Shown here piece by piece: positions 36,684 to 46,073 of a DNA stretch of 64,000 nucleotides. The notes beneath the pieces were generated by a model. It saw only the letters and a list, made by a program, of their open reading frames with translations. It did not search any database and was not told the origin of the DNA. Numbering within the stretch: position 1 is the stretch's first letter; each line of letters starts with the position of its first letter. Where the stretch lies: positions 1-64,000 of the forward strand of contig JAALKD010000012.1 in assembly GCA_011088215.1 (NCBI GenBank), in the 5' to 3' direction. The stretch is from Sphingomonadales bacterium. Its GTDB lineage: Bacteria; Pseudomonadota; Alphaproteobacteria; Sphingomonadales; Kordiimonadaceae. The position numbers and the translations under genes are program-made.

Positions 36684-38834
36684 ATGTACACAAACTGGAT
36701 TAAACTCGGACTGTTATGTACTGGGATTCTGGTGCTGGCTTCTTGCAGTGAGCCATCTGACACCGCTGCGCCCCAGCAAGACACTATCCCAGGAGTAGAT
36801 ACCCAGCGCATCCTGCAAGCCAGCCCGGGTGCGGAATGGCTTTCCCATAGCGGCGGCTACGACGAGCAACGCCATTCTCCGCTCGCCCAAATCACCAGCG
36901 AAAACGTCTCTAATCTTGGCGTCGCCTGGACCTATGATCTGGCAACCAACCGGGGTGTGGAAGCAACTCCCATTGTCGCTGACGGTATCATGTATATTAC
37001 CTCGGCCTGGTCGCTGGTATACGCCCTCGATGCCCGCACCGGCGAAGAGCGGTGGGTGTACGACCCCGAGGTGGACAAGCGGGTTGGGGTGAATGCCTGT
37101 TGCGACGTGGTAAACCGCGGCGTCGCTGTATACGGTGACAAGATATTCGTGGGTGTTATCGACGGTCGATTGGAAGCGCTGGACGCAAAAACCGGTGCGG
37201 TTGTCTGGAGCACCGTTACGGTTGACCAAGCCAAACCCTACACAATCACCGGAGCGCCGAGAGTAGTCGAAGGCCTTGTCCTGATCGGCAACGGTGGTGC
37301 TGAACTGGGCGTGCGCGGCTATATATCAGCTTATAGTGCCGAAACCGGCGACTTGGTTTGGCGCTTCTATACAGTACCCAACCCAAATAAAGAACCCGAC
37401 GACGCTGCGTCTGACGCAGCGTTCGAATCTATCGGCAATGTCAGCTGGGGCGATGACGGCGAATGGGTCACCGACGGCGGCGGTGGCACCGTTTGGGACA
37501 GTATCGTCTACGACCATGTGGGCGACCAGGTCATCTTCGGTGTAGGGAACGGATCACCGTGGAATCGTACCATCCGAGACCCCTCTGGCGGCGACAATCT
37601 GTTCCTGTCATCCATCGTAGCGGTCGACGCAAAAACCGGTAATTACAAGTGGCATTTTCAGACCACCCCGGGCGATAACTGGGACTATACCGCGACCCAG
37701 TCGATCATTCTGGCCGAGCTACCGCTGGGCAAAAACGGTACGCCAAGGCGAGTGGTGATGCAGGCGCCGAAAAACGGCTTCTACTATGTATTGGATGCAG
37801 CAACCGGCAAATTTATCTCAGGTAAGCCTTTTGGACCACAGAACTGGGCAACAGGACTGGATCAAAACGGCAGGCCGATCGAAGTTCCAGCCGCGCGGTA
37901 TACCAATGTACCCCACACTCAAATGCCGGGTCCGTTCGGGGCGCACAACTGGCATCCAATGGCCTATAATCCCGACCTGAAGCTTGCCTATATTCCAGCA
38001 CAGGAAATTCCGGAAACTTACGCATTTGATCCCCTCTGGGCCACCAAACCGGCCAAATGGAATACAGGTGCCGATTTTACAACTGGTGTTCCCGTCGACC
38101 TGCCGCCTGGCATCACGAAATTTCTGCGTGCAAGCCTGAAGGGGCGACTGATCGCCTGGGACCCAGTCAAACAGGAACCACGCTGGACCGTAGAACACAA
38201 CAATGCCTGGAACGGAGGTATACTCTCAACAGCGGGCAAGCTGGTATTTCAAGGCAAGCTTGATGGCGATTTTGTTGCTTACAATGCTGAAACTGGCGAA
38301 AGCCTTTGGAACCATAATTTGAGGTCCGGCGGCATATCCGGGCCCGCGACCTACTCAATCGGCGATGAGCAATTTGTCACGATAACCACCGGTTGGGGCT
38401 CCGGGTTTGCTTTGATCACCGGCTATGGTTTCGACGAAACAGTATCACCAACAGTGGGCAAAGTTGTGACCTTCAAGTTGGGTGCAACGGGCACAATCCC
38501 CGTGCCCGACATGATCGAGATAGAAAGAACAGTTAAAGCCGAGCGCTATGGAACTGCTGACCAGCTCAACTCAGGCATGGTTCATTATGCGCGCGTTTGC
38601 ACAGCGTGCCACGGCGCACTGGCGATCAGCTCCGGCGTACTGCCAGACCTGCGATGGTCGGCCTATAGTGGCAGTGCGGACGCATGGCAGGCAGTGGTGG
38701 CGGAAGGTGTGCTTGCAGACCAAGGCATGGTTTCTTTCAGCGAACTACTGACGCTTGAGGAAATTGAAGCCATTCGCGCCTACGTGGTTGCACAGGGCCA
38801 CAACAGTCTTGCCGAAGAGGCCGCCGAGAACTAA
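36684..38834 (+). CDS. PQQ-dependent quinohaemoprotein dehydrogenase, lipoprotein
   Basis: A 716-residue type II quinohaemoprotein alcohol-dehydrogenase-like enzyme. It begins with a lipobox ('LVLASC-SE'), unusual for a family that is normally soluble in the periplasm. The eight-bladed PQQ propeller is clear: 'NRGVEATPIVADGIMYI', 'YALDARTGEERWVYDP', and the adjacent-Cys disulfide in 'VNACCDVVNRG'. The catalytic Asp is probably D334 in 'GDNWDYTATQ'; +2 from it is Thr, so the extra Asp of lanthanide-type enzymes is absent. A C-terminal cytochrome c domain has C639-x-x-C642-H643 ('CTACH'). It would oxidise an alcohol or related compound and pass electrons onward. A good GGAGG Shine-Dalgarno precedes the ATG. 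Confidence 0.93.
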   Translation: MYTNWIKLGLLCTGILVLASCSEPSDTAAPQQDTIPGVDTQRILQASPGAEWLSHSGGYDEQRHSPLAQITSENVSNLGVAWTYDLATNRGVEATPIVADGIMYITSAWSLVYALDARTGEERWVYDPEVDKRVGVNACCDVVNRGVAVYGDKIFVGVIDGRLEALDAKTGAVVWSTVTVDQAKPYTITGAPRVVEGLVLIGNGGAELGVRGYISAYSAETGDLVWRFYTVPNPNKEPDDAASDAAFESIGNVSWGDDGEWVTDGGGGTVWDSIVYDHVGDQVIFGVGNGSPWNRTIRDPSGGDNLFLSSIVAVDAKTGNYKWHFQTTPGDNWDYTATQSIILAELPLGKNGTPRRVVMQAPKNGFYYVLDAATGKFISGKPFGPQNWATGLDQNGRPIEVPAARYTNVPHTQMPGPFGAHNWHPMAYNPDLKLAYIPAQEIPETYAFDPLWATKPAKWNTGADFTTGVPVDLPPGITKFLRASLKGRLIAWDPVKQEPRWTVEHNNAWNGGILSTAGKLVFQGKLDGDFVAYNAETGESLWNHNLRSGGISGPATYSIGDEQFVTITTGWGSGFALITGYGFDETVSPTVGKVVTFKLGATGTIPVPDMIEIERTVKAERYGTADQLNSGMVHYARVCTACHGALAISSGVLPDLRWSAYSGSADAWQAVVAEGVLADQGMVSFSELLTLEEIEAIRAYVVAQGHNSLAEEAAEN

Positions 38835-38837
38835 GCG

Positions 38838-40241
38838 CTAAATCAGAAGATGCCCTGCACCGAGGAAAACTGGGAACAGAATCAATGTTCTGAGCGCGAA
38901 AATTTTGAGCAGATCCGCGAAATTTAGCGGCAAATGCGAGCGCATTATCAGCACCCCAACTTCGGACATGTAGATAAGCTGTGATACCGACAGCCCCGCA
39001 AGGACGAAACGCATGCGTTCGTCCTCAACCCCCGAAGCAATAACAGCGGGAGTGAACTGCTCCATAAACCCAACCAGCAAGCCCGGCGCCACTCTCTGCG
39101 CTTCCGGCAGAGCCGCCCAATCCAGAACCAGATAAATCGGCCAGGCAACGACATCAAATACACTTGTGTGGAACGCCAATATGCTGGTGATGGTGGCGAT
39201 GGCGAGCGATGGGCCGATAACTTTAGACAGCGTCGTTAGCGCTGCTTTAAAGCCACCCAAAAATAACTGAAAAATATTAGGAGCACTCGCGGCTCGGCCA
39301 ACCGCCTGCATCAACGCCCAATTGAACAGCGAAACATCGCCTTCGCGTTCTTCATGAATTTGCTTGCCCACCGGCTCGTAGTAGGTGTCCGAAAGCGCCC
39401 GTAGTGGCTTGAGGCGAACCATAACAGCGGCACAGATAAGACACGCACCAATAACGGTCAGATACCAGGTGAAAAACATGTGATCCAGTTTAGCGGTCGC
39501 GGCGATCACTAGACTGAAAGGTAGTGAAACGATAGAGAAATTGGTTGCCACCGAGGCGGCTTCGCGTGCCGTATAGCGGCCATCTTCATACTGCTTGAGA
39601 GTGATCAATAAGCCCACAGAAGCTGCGGCAACCAACGAAGACGTGGCATCGATCGCAGCACGGCCCGGAAGAGTAAACAACTTTTCAAAGGGCTTACGCA
39701 ATAGCGTGCCAGTGAACTCCAAAAAACCAAAATCTGTGAGGAACGGCAAAAATAGAAGGGCTACCAATACAGTAAAAAACAGGGCTGGCCCAATTTCGGC
39801 GAACACTGTGCCACCGGTATCAGGCGCAAACACAACCGCCGGCCCAACTTCAAAATAAACCATCAGGCCAATAGCTGCCCCCAACAGTCGCATCAAAAAC
39901 CAACCCGGCGTGGTCTCAAACATTGCAAACAGTATTGGCCTGCTATTTTCCCATGCGGGCTTGCGCACCAGAAAATACCCTGCGCCTGCAACCGTCATGC
40001 ACACAAACCCAACGAGAATTTCAAGCAGAAAAGCATCAAAAGGCGCGCGCACAAAATCCATGATCACGCCCATAACAATGGTGCTTTTGCCGCCTACGGT
40101 AACCGGTGTAAGGAAAATCAGAATACCAATGAGCGACGGCACTGTAAATCTGAGAAGCCCTGTCAAATCAACGGCCTGAACGGTTAGTTGGTCGGCCCCA
40201 TCAGCTGTCAGCGGTTCACCTTGCGTCTGTTCTTCGCTCAT
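38838..40241 (-). CDS. YjiH-family (nucleoside-recognition/Gate domain) membrane protein
   Basis: A 467-residue polytopic inner-membrane protein with around 10-11 helices. 'LLRFTVPSLIGILIFLTPV' and 'PGRAAIDATSSLVAAASVGLLITLKQYEDGRYTAREAASVATNFSIVSL' match the YjiH branch of the Gate/nucleoside-recognition family. 'TPAVIASGVEDERMRFVLAGLSVSQLIYMSEVGVLI' is the second Gate segment. The substrate is not established to my knowledge. It converges on the PQQ dehydrogenase with only a 3-bp gap and no room for a terminator. Confidence 0.85.
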   Translation of the reverse strand: MSEEQTQGEPLTADGADQLTVQAVDLTGLLRFTVPSLIGILIFLTPVTVGGKSTIVMGVIMDFVRAPFDAFLLEILVGFVCMTVAGAGYFLVRKPAWENSRPILFAMFETTPGWFLMRLLGAAIGLMVYFEVGPAVVFAPDTGGTVFAEIGPALFFTVLVALLFLPFLTDFGFLEFTGTLLRKPFEKLFTLPGRAAIDATSSLVAAASVGLLITLKQYEDGRYTAREAASVATNFSIVSLPFSLVIAATAKLDHMFFTWYLTVIGACLICAAVMVRLKPLRALSDTYYEPVGKQIHEEREGDVSLFNWALMQAVGRAASAPNIFQLFLGGFKAALTTLSKVIGPSLAIATITSILAFHTSVFDVVAWPIYLVLDWAALPEAQRVAPGLLVGFMEQFTPAVIASGVEDERMRFVLAGLSVSQLIYMSEVGVLIMRSHLPLNFADLLKIFALRTLILFPVFLGAGHLLI

Positions 40242-40361
40242 ATAGTCCCCATATCCAACGACCGCAATTCGGCAGCTATCGCTTGTTTCCCCAGCAGAAC
40301 GCTAGCAGCGACGGGGCGATAGAACAAGCCAACCGGAATGTGCCGACAAAATACTAACCCA

Positions 40362-40389
40362 TTGACTTTCTGTTTTACGATAATAAATA
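40362..40389 (+). promoter_or_regulatory. Candidate promoter of the ABC operon
   Basis: TTGACT at 40362 and TAAATA at 40384, 16 bp apart, resemble -35 and -10 elements, 72 bp before the ABC ATPase start. The -10 is a weak match. Confidence 0.35.
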
Positions 40390-40461
40390 TAGAGAGCTTT
40401 TAATAAGAAACGGCTGCCAAGTGGCCAAACAAAAATAGCTGAAAATAGCGAGGGGAACGAC

Positions 40462-41364
40462 ATGCTTTCGATCAAGAATTTAACTCACACCTATCCAAAC
40501 GGCGTGCAGGCACTCAAGAATGTATCACTTGATGTGCCCAAAGGCATGTTTGGCCTATTGGGGCCAAACGGTGCGGGTAAATCCAGCCTGATGCGCACGA
40601 TTGCAACGCTGCAACAACCCACATCCGGCTCGATAACCTTTGGGAACACTGATGTGTTGACAGACCCGGACACGATCCGGCGCACGCTGGGCTACCTGCC
40701 GCAAGATTTCGGCGTTTATCCCCGCGGTTCTGCCTACGATCTTCTAGATCATCTGGCTGTGCTGAAGGGAATCACAAACAGCAAAGAACGCAAACAGGTT
40801 GTTGAAGGGTTGTTGGTGCAAACTAATCTTTTTGAGGTTCGCAAGAAAAAGCTCTCAACATATTCCGGCGGCATGCGCCAACGCTTTGGCATTGCCCAGG
40901 CGCTGATCGGCGATCCGCAACTGATCATTGTTGACGAGCCAACCGCAGGGCTGGATCCGGAAGAACGCAACCGTTTCCATAATCTTCTGGCTGAAATCGG
41001 CGAAGACGTGGTGGTTATTCTGTCCACCCATATTGTCGATGATGTGGCTGACCTGTGCCCCAACATGGCGATCCTTGCAGGAGGCGAAATCATCAGCAAG
41101 GGAACCCCTGCAGAATTGACGGAAGCAATTGACGGTGCGATCTGGAAAAAAGTGATCGAGAAGAGCGAACTTGAGGCCTACAAGAAATCACACAACGTCA
41201 TCTCGTCCCACCTAACGGTCGGTAAAACGGTGATTTTTGTCAACGCTCCGGCTAATCCCGGTGAAGGATTTGAAGCGTCTACGCCGACTCTGGAAGATGT
41301 GTATTTTTCAGCGATTGCTGAAAGCCGTAATGGCAGCGACACCGCTGCCGCAACCGCAGCATAA
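40462..41364 (+). CDS. ABC transporter ATP-binding protein
   Basis: A 300-residue ABC ATPase of the ABC-2 exporter type. Walker A 'GLLGPNGAGKSSLMRTI', Q-loop 'LPQDFGVYP', signature 'YSGGMRQRFGIAQALIG', Walker B 'LIIVDEPTAGLD' and the switch His in 'STHIVDD' are all intact. The C-terminal ~80 residues form the accessory domain usual in this class. It sits 11 bp before the permease/M1 fusion gene and is its obvious partner. Confidence 0.95.
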   Translation: MLSIKNLTHTYPNGVQALKNVSLDVPKGMFGLLGPNGAGKSSLMRTIATLQQPTSGSITFGNTDVLTDPDTIRRTLGYLPQDFGVYPRGSAYDLLDHLAVLKGITNSKERKQVVEGLLVQTNLFEVRKKKLSTYSGGMRQRFGIAQALIGDPQLIIVDEPTAGLDPEERNRFHNLLAEIGEDVVVILSTHIVDDVADLCPNMAILAGGEIISKGTPAELTEAIDGAIWKKVIEKSELEAYKKSHNVISSHLTVGKTVIFVNAPANPGEGFEASTPTLEDVYFSAIAESRNGSDTAAATAA

Positions 41365-41375
41365 GGAGTAATATC

Positions 41376-44300
41376 ATGATGCTCCATATCGCTGCGCACG
41401 AGCTGCGCTATATGCTCAAGTCTCCACAAACTGTGGTGGCTTTCTCAATCTTCTTCCTGCTGTCTTTCTTTGCAATGATTAGCACAAATATTACCATCGG
41501 CGGTGGCGGCAATGTGGATGTAAATTCGCCCTATGCCATCACTATGACCTTACTAACTCTCAATGTGTTTGCTGTTTTCGTGGTTCCGTCGTTTCTTGCC
41601 AACGCAGTTCTCAAGGACTTCGATAATAAATTCGATGGTATTCTATTCGCTGCGCCAATTTCTAAACCGGCCTATCTTTTCGGGCGGTTCATTGGTGCTT
41701 TTGTAGCAATGAGTATCGCAATGTTTGGGGCGCCGTTTGGCATGTTGGTGGGTACATTCTGGCCAACGGTCGACCCTGAAACACTATCACCAACGAATAT
41801 AGGCCACTACCTATATATATACGGATTACTGGTGCTACCGGTTTCACTGGTTATCAGCGCGCTCATTTATGCCATCGCAATCAAAACCCGGTCGCTGATG
41901 TATACCTACATTGCTGCCATGGGCCTATTGATCCTTTACATTGTTGGCATCAATCTGTTGCAGGGGCCTGAGTACCGCGAATTAAACGCGCTGGCAGACC
42001 CGTTTGTTTTCAGTACATTCCTTGAAATGACTCGCTATTGGACCGCCGTTGAGCGCAACACAAACCTGTTGAGTTACGAAGGCTATCTGCTGACAAACCG
42101 ACTGATTTGGCTGGGCATTACTTTTGGACTGGGCGCGCTTTCCTACATTATGTTTTCTTTCCGAGCCGCAGCCAAAATGCCGAAGGAAAAGAAAAGCAAA
42201 AAAGCCCTAGCTGAAGAGGCCAGAAAAGATGATATCCAAACAAACATCAAAGGGGCGCCGGTGTGGAATGGAAGCACGTTGTTTGCGCAACTTCGGTTAC
42301 GCACCCGCTTTGAAATTGGCTCGGCATTCAAAAGCTTGCCATTTTTGATCATCGTCGGCTTCAGTCTATTCATAACAATAACAGCCCTGATAAACCGCAA
42401 CGTTGGATACGGTTTGGACGCCTACCCGGTTACCCGCCTGATGATTAACGCGATACAGGGGGGCTTTGGTCTTGCGCTTGTGGTGCTGCTTATTTTTTAC
42501 AGCGCCGACATCATCTGGCGCGAACGCGTTGCTAAGTTCAACGAAATTATTGACGCGCTACCAACACCGAACTGGGTGTTTGTCATCAGCAAATTAGTTG
42601 CTTTGGCATTGGTTCTTGTATCCATCATGGTGCTGGGCGTTGTGATGTCGATCGTTGTCCAGCTTCTTAGCGGTTATAGTGCACTGGAGATAAGTCTTTA
42701 CCTGCATCGCGGGCTGCTACATTTTGTTACCCCGTTCATTCTTGTCGCTGTTCTGTCGGCCTTTGTGCAGGTTCTAGCTAAAAACCGTTTTGTCGGCATG
42801 ATGATCATGGTTTTGTATCTGATATCTACAATCGTGTTGCAGCAACTTGGATTCGAGCATCCGCTGTATCGCTTTGGCAGTAATATTGACACGCCCATGT
42901 CCGACATGAACGGCTCTGGGCGTTTCATCAACGCAGATTACTGGCTAATTGCATACTGGGCATTTGTATCCGGCCTGCTTTTGATGCTGACCTACATGTT
43001 GTGGAATCGCGGTACATTGCAGCCACTCAAATATCGACTGCGGAGGCTGCGTGCCTTTTTGCAACCAGTAACGGGTGCGGCGGCAACGCTGCTTATCGTG
43101 GGGGCCGTCAGCACGGGCAGTGTCATCTACTATAATACAAATATTCTCAACGAGTATTTTACGCTGGACGACCTCGAAGAGCTTTCGGTCGAATACGAAG
43201 CTGATTACCGTCAGTATGCCGACCTGCCAATGCCGCGAACCACTGATGTCAAAGTGGATGTGGATATTTTTCCATACGGGCGGCGCGTGGAAGTTCGGTC
43301 GCAGCAAATTCTGGAAAACAAGACAACTGAACCAATCTCAACGGTGCATTGCGTGTTTCCACCGCAGGCCGAAGTCATAGACCTTGCCCTGGAAGGCGCA
43401 GCTCTCACAAAATTCGACAATCGTTTCAACTACCATATCTGTGGCTTGGATCAACCCATGCTGCCGGTCGAAAAAAGATCGCTTTCATACGAAACGCTGA
43501 TCCAGCAAAAGGGCTTTGCCCATGAGCGCAACAGCGTGACGCTGGTCAGGAACGGAACTTTCATCAACAACTCTGAGTTTTCACCCTATATTGGCTTCTG
43601 GCAGGGCGGCATGCTCAGCGACAGGAACACTCGTCGCGAATACGGACTGGAGCCATTGCCCCGCACACCGAAACTGGAAGACACCAGCCAGCACGGCAAC
43701 AACTATCTGCGGCAAGACAGCGATTTCGTAACCTTCGAAACCACCGTGTCAACGGTGGCAGGTCAGCGGGTGGTCGCGCCAGGATACCTGGAACGCGAAT
43801 GGACCGATGGCGACAGGCGCTATTTCACCTACAAGATGGATGCGCCGATACTGAACTTTTACAGTTTCCTGTCCGCCGAATATGAGGTGGTTAGCGAAAA
43901 CTGGAACGACATCCAGATTGAGGTGTTTCATCATAAGCCACACACCTATAATGTGGCGCGGATGATCGACAGTGTGAAAGACAGCATCAGCTATTTCAAC
44001 ACCGCTTTCAGCCCCTATCAACACCGCCAGGTGCGGATTTTGGAGTTCCCCGCCTACCGCACATTTGCACAGGCGTTCCCGAACACCATTCCCTACTCGG
44101 AAGGCATAGGCTTTATTGCAAACGTTGCTGGTGAAGATGATATCGACATGCCCTACTACATCACAGCGCACGAGATGGCGCACCAGTGGTGGGCGCATCA
44201 GGTGATGTCCGCCAACACGCAGGGCGGCACAATGTTGGTGGAAACACTGGCACAATATGGTGCCTTGTTGGTGATGGAACAGAAATACGGCAAAGATCAA

Positions 44301-44996
44301 ATCAGGAGGTTTCTCAAATTTGAGCTTGATCGGTATCTTTCTGGCCGGGCGACAGATCCAGAAGGCGAGCTGCCGCTCTACCGGGTGGAAAACCAGCAGT
44401 ATATCCATTACCGAAAAGGGTCAGTGATCATGTATGCACTCAAGGACTATTTGGGTGAAGATGTGGTCAACCGATCATTGCGGCGGCTGATAGCCAACCG
44501 GGCGTATCGCAGCGACCCCTATGCAATTTCCACCGATTTGATTTCGATTTTCAAAGAAGAAGCACCTGAAAAAGTAGGTTTGATCGAGGATTTCTTCGAA
44601 AAAATCACCATTTTCGACGTGAAAGCCGAAGATAGCCGCGTGCAGGAACAAGCAGACGGCACCTTCAAGGTGTCGATTGATTTGGAAGTTGGCAAAATAT
44701 ACGCCGACGCCGAGGGCAACGAAACCGTTGCCAAATTCGACATTCCGGTCGATATCGGCATTTTTAGTAAAAACCCGGCTGACAGCGATTTCGGGCCCGA
44801 GCATGTTTTGCATATGCAAAAACAGGTTGTAGCTGACGGTGCATCCACGATCGAGTTGATCGTCAACGGTCGGCCCGCATTCATCGGCGTTGATCCCTAC
44901 AACAAACTGATTGATCGCAACTCTAACGACAATCTGAAGCTCGTTGGCACTATCGATATATTGGCGGCAGGCGACGACAACGCCAAAAGCCGGTAA
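41376..44996 (+). CDS. ABC-2 permease fused to an M1-family metallopeptidase domain
   Basis: A 1206-residue fusion. Residues ~1-590 contain two ABC-2-type six-helix sets separated by a basic cytoplasmic linker ('KMPKEKKSKKALAEEARK'). After a last helix ('AAATLLIVGAVSTGSVIYY') the C-terminal ~600 residues form an M1 peptidase, predicted periplasmic. The zinc site is H932-E-M-A-H936 in 'HEMAHQWWAHQ', with the third ligand probably E956 in 'LVETLAQYG', 19 residues after the second His instead of the usual 18. A Tyr in 'HYRKGSVIMYAL' fits the M1 catalytic Tyr. The GxMEN exopeptidase motif is replaced by 'IPYSEGIGF'. Such fusions are known as a family, but the transported and cleaved substrates are not clear. 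Confidence 0.92.
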   Translation: MMLHIAAHELRYMLKSPQTVVAFSIFFLLSFFAMISTNITIGGGGNVDVNSPYAITMTLLTLNVFAVFVVPSFLANAVLKDFDNKFDGILFAAPISKPAYLFGRFIGAFVAMSIAMFGAPFGMLVGTFWPTVDPETLSPTNIGHYLYIYGLLVLPVSLVISALIYAIAIKTRSLMYTYIAAMGLLILYIVGINLLQGPEYRELNALADPFVFSTFLEMTRYWTAVERNTNLLSYEGYLLTNRLIWLGITFGLGALSYIMFSFRAAAKMPKEKKSKKALAEEARKDDIQTNIKGAPVWNGSTLFAQLRLRTRFEIGSAFKSLPFLIIVGFSLFITITALINRNVGYGLDAYPVTRLMINAIQGGFGLALVVLLIFYSADIIWRERVAKFNEIIDALPTPNWVFVISKLVALALVLVSIMVLGVVMSIVVQLLSGYSALEISLYLHRGLLHFVTPFILVAVLSAFVQVLAKNRFVGMMIMVLYLISTIVLQQLGFEHPLYRFGSNIDTPMSDMNGSGRFINADYWLIAYWAFVSGLLLMLTYMLWNRGTLQPLKYRLRRLRAFLQPVTGAAATLLIVGAVSTGSVIYYNTNILNEYFTLDDLEELSVEYEADYRQYADLPMPRTTDVKVDVDIFPYGRRVEVRSQQILENKTTEPISTVHCVFPPQAEVIDLALEGAALTKFDNRFNYHICGLDQPMLPVEKRSLSYETLIQQKGFAHERNSVTLVRNGTFINNSEFSPYIGFWQGGMLSDRNTRREYGLEPLPRTPKLEDTSQHGNNYLRQDSDFVTFETTVSTVAGQRVVAPGYLEREWTDGDRRYFTYKMDAPILNFYSFLSAEYEVVSENWNDIQIEVFHHKPHTYNVARMIDSVKDSISYFNTAFSPYQHRQVRILEFPAYRTFAQAFPNTIPYSEGIGFIANVAGEDDIDMPYYITAHEMAHQWWAHQVMSANTQGGTMLVETLAQYGALLVMEQKYGKDQIRRFLKFELDRYLSGRATDPEGELPLYRVENQQYIHYRKGSVIMYALKDYLGEDVVNRSLRRLIANRAYRSDPYAISTDLISIFKEEAPEKVGLIEDFFEKITIFDVKAEDSRVQEQADGTFKVSIDLEVGKIYADAEGNETVAKFDIPVDIGIFSKNPADSDFGPEHVLHMQKQVVADGASTIELIVNGRPAFIGVDPYNKLIDRNSNDNLKLVGTIDILAAGDDNAKSR

Positions 44997-45014
44997 TCAC
45001 GAACCAAACAAAAG

Positions 45015-45049
45015 AAGCTCTGGGTGTCTTGCCGCCCGGAGCTTTTTTA
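45015..45049 (+). terminator. Rho-independent terminator
   Basis: AAGCTCTGGG and CCCGGAGCTT pair (one G-T wobble) around a 10-nt loop, followed by TTTTTT, 19 bp after the fusion gene stops. Confidence 0.8.
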
Positions 45050-45072
45050 TTGAGCTACAGGAAACAACGACG

Positions 45073-46038
45073 TTAACTGGGTTTTTCGGCCACGTCTTCC
45101 AGAACAAACTCATAGGTCTGGTTACAGAACTGGCAATTCACATCGATGATGCCGTCCTTGACCATATCTTCAAGCTCAGCTTTCTCAAACTGACCTAAAA
45201 CATTCTGCAAACGCTCGCGCGAACAACGGCAGACATGAACCAATCGAGCCGGTTCAAACACCCGCACACCGTCTTCGTTATATAGCCGATACAATAGGCT
45301 ATCTAAATCCAATTGCGGGTCCAAAAGTTCGTCTATTTTGACGCTGTGCATAAGTGCGCTGGCGCGGTCCCAGTGCTCTTGTGTCTCGCGGTCGAGAATT
45401 CGCTCTTGTCCTTCTTCGCCGCGCGCCAGATGCTGCACCATAATACCGCCAGCACGCCAGTGGCCGGTTACCTCGTTTTTGTTGCACACCAAACGAAGCT
45501 CGGTCGGCGTTTGCTCGGAATTCATGAAATAATTGCGCGCAACGTCCGCAACACTACCGCCGGCCAGATCAACGATGCCTTGATAGCGTTCCATGTCGTC
45601 GCCTTGGTCAATGGTCAGCGCCAAATAGCCAGATTTTGAACCAATCAAACCGTTGAAACTCGGGTTCTTGCCGTAGGTGGACAGTTTAGCCTCATCGATA
45701 TCGGCATAACCGCGCAGTCGGCCCACTCCGTCGTCGCGTCGCTCATAATCTGCTACCATCATCGGAACCGCACCGCTCGATTTGGTTTGCACCGTCACAA
45801 TGCCGTTAAATTTCATGATCGACCCGAGCATCCCGGTCAATGTCAACAGTTCGCCGAGAATGCGTGCAACAGGGTCGGGGTAATCATGCGCTCGCAAAAT
45901 CTGGTCAACAACCGTACCCAGCCTTATTGCACGGCCCCGCACGTCCATACCTTCGATATGAAAAGGACGTACTTCATTGTCACGGCTACCATCGGGATCG
46001 CTAACAACAATCGGTTTTTTGTGATCTGTCTCAGTCAT
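45073..46038 (-). CDS. hslO: Redox-regulated chaperone Hsp33
   Basis: A 321-residue Hsp33. The C-terminal redox switch has the four zinc cysteines as CxC ('VCRCSRERL') and CxxC ('NCQFCNQ') with a linker of about 27 residues. N-terminal 'RGRAIRLGTVVDQIL' and 'LTLTGMLGSIMKFNGIVTVQTKSSGAV' are family-typical. It holds unfolded proteins under oxidative stress when the zinc site opens. It follows argF on the same strand with a 35-bp gap, an order I associate with alphaproteobacteria. Confidence 0.95.
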   Translation of the reverse strand: MTETDHKKPIVVSDPDGSRDNEVRPFHIEGMDVRGRAIRLGTVVDQILRAHDYPDPVARILGELLTLTGMLGSIMKFNGIVTVQTKSSGAVPMMVADYERRDDGVGRLRGYADIDEAKLSTYGKNPSFNGLIGSKSGYLALTIDQGDDMERYQGIVDLAGGSVADVARNYFMNSEQTPTELRLVCNKNEVTGHWRAGGIMVQHLARGEEGQERILDRETQEHWDRASALMHSVKIDELLDPQLDLDSLLYRLYNEDGVRVFEPARLVHVCRCSRERLQNVLGQFEKAELEDMVKDGIIDVNCQFCNQTYEFVLEDVAEKPS

Positions 46039-46073
46039 GTCGCACTGTCACTCTTTATCTACATCTTGCCCGA

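Noticed and set aside
43749-44408. 219-residue minus-strand ORF within the ABC-M1 fusion gene
   Set aside because: Antisense shadow of the M1 peptidase domain; composition and lack of signals argue against coding.
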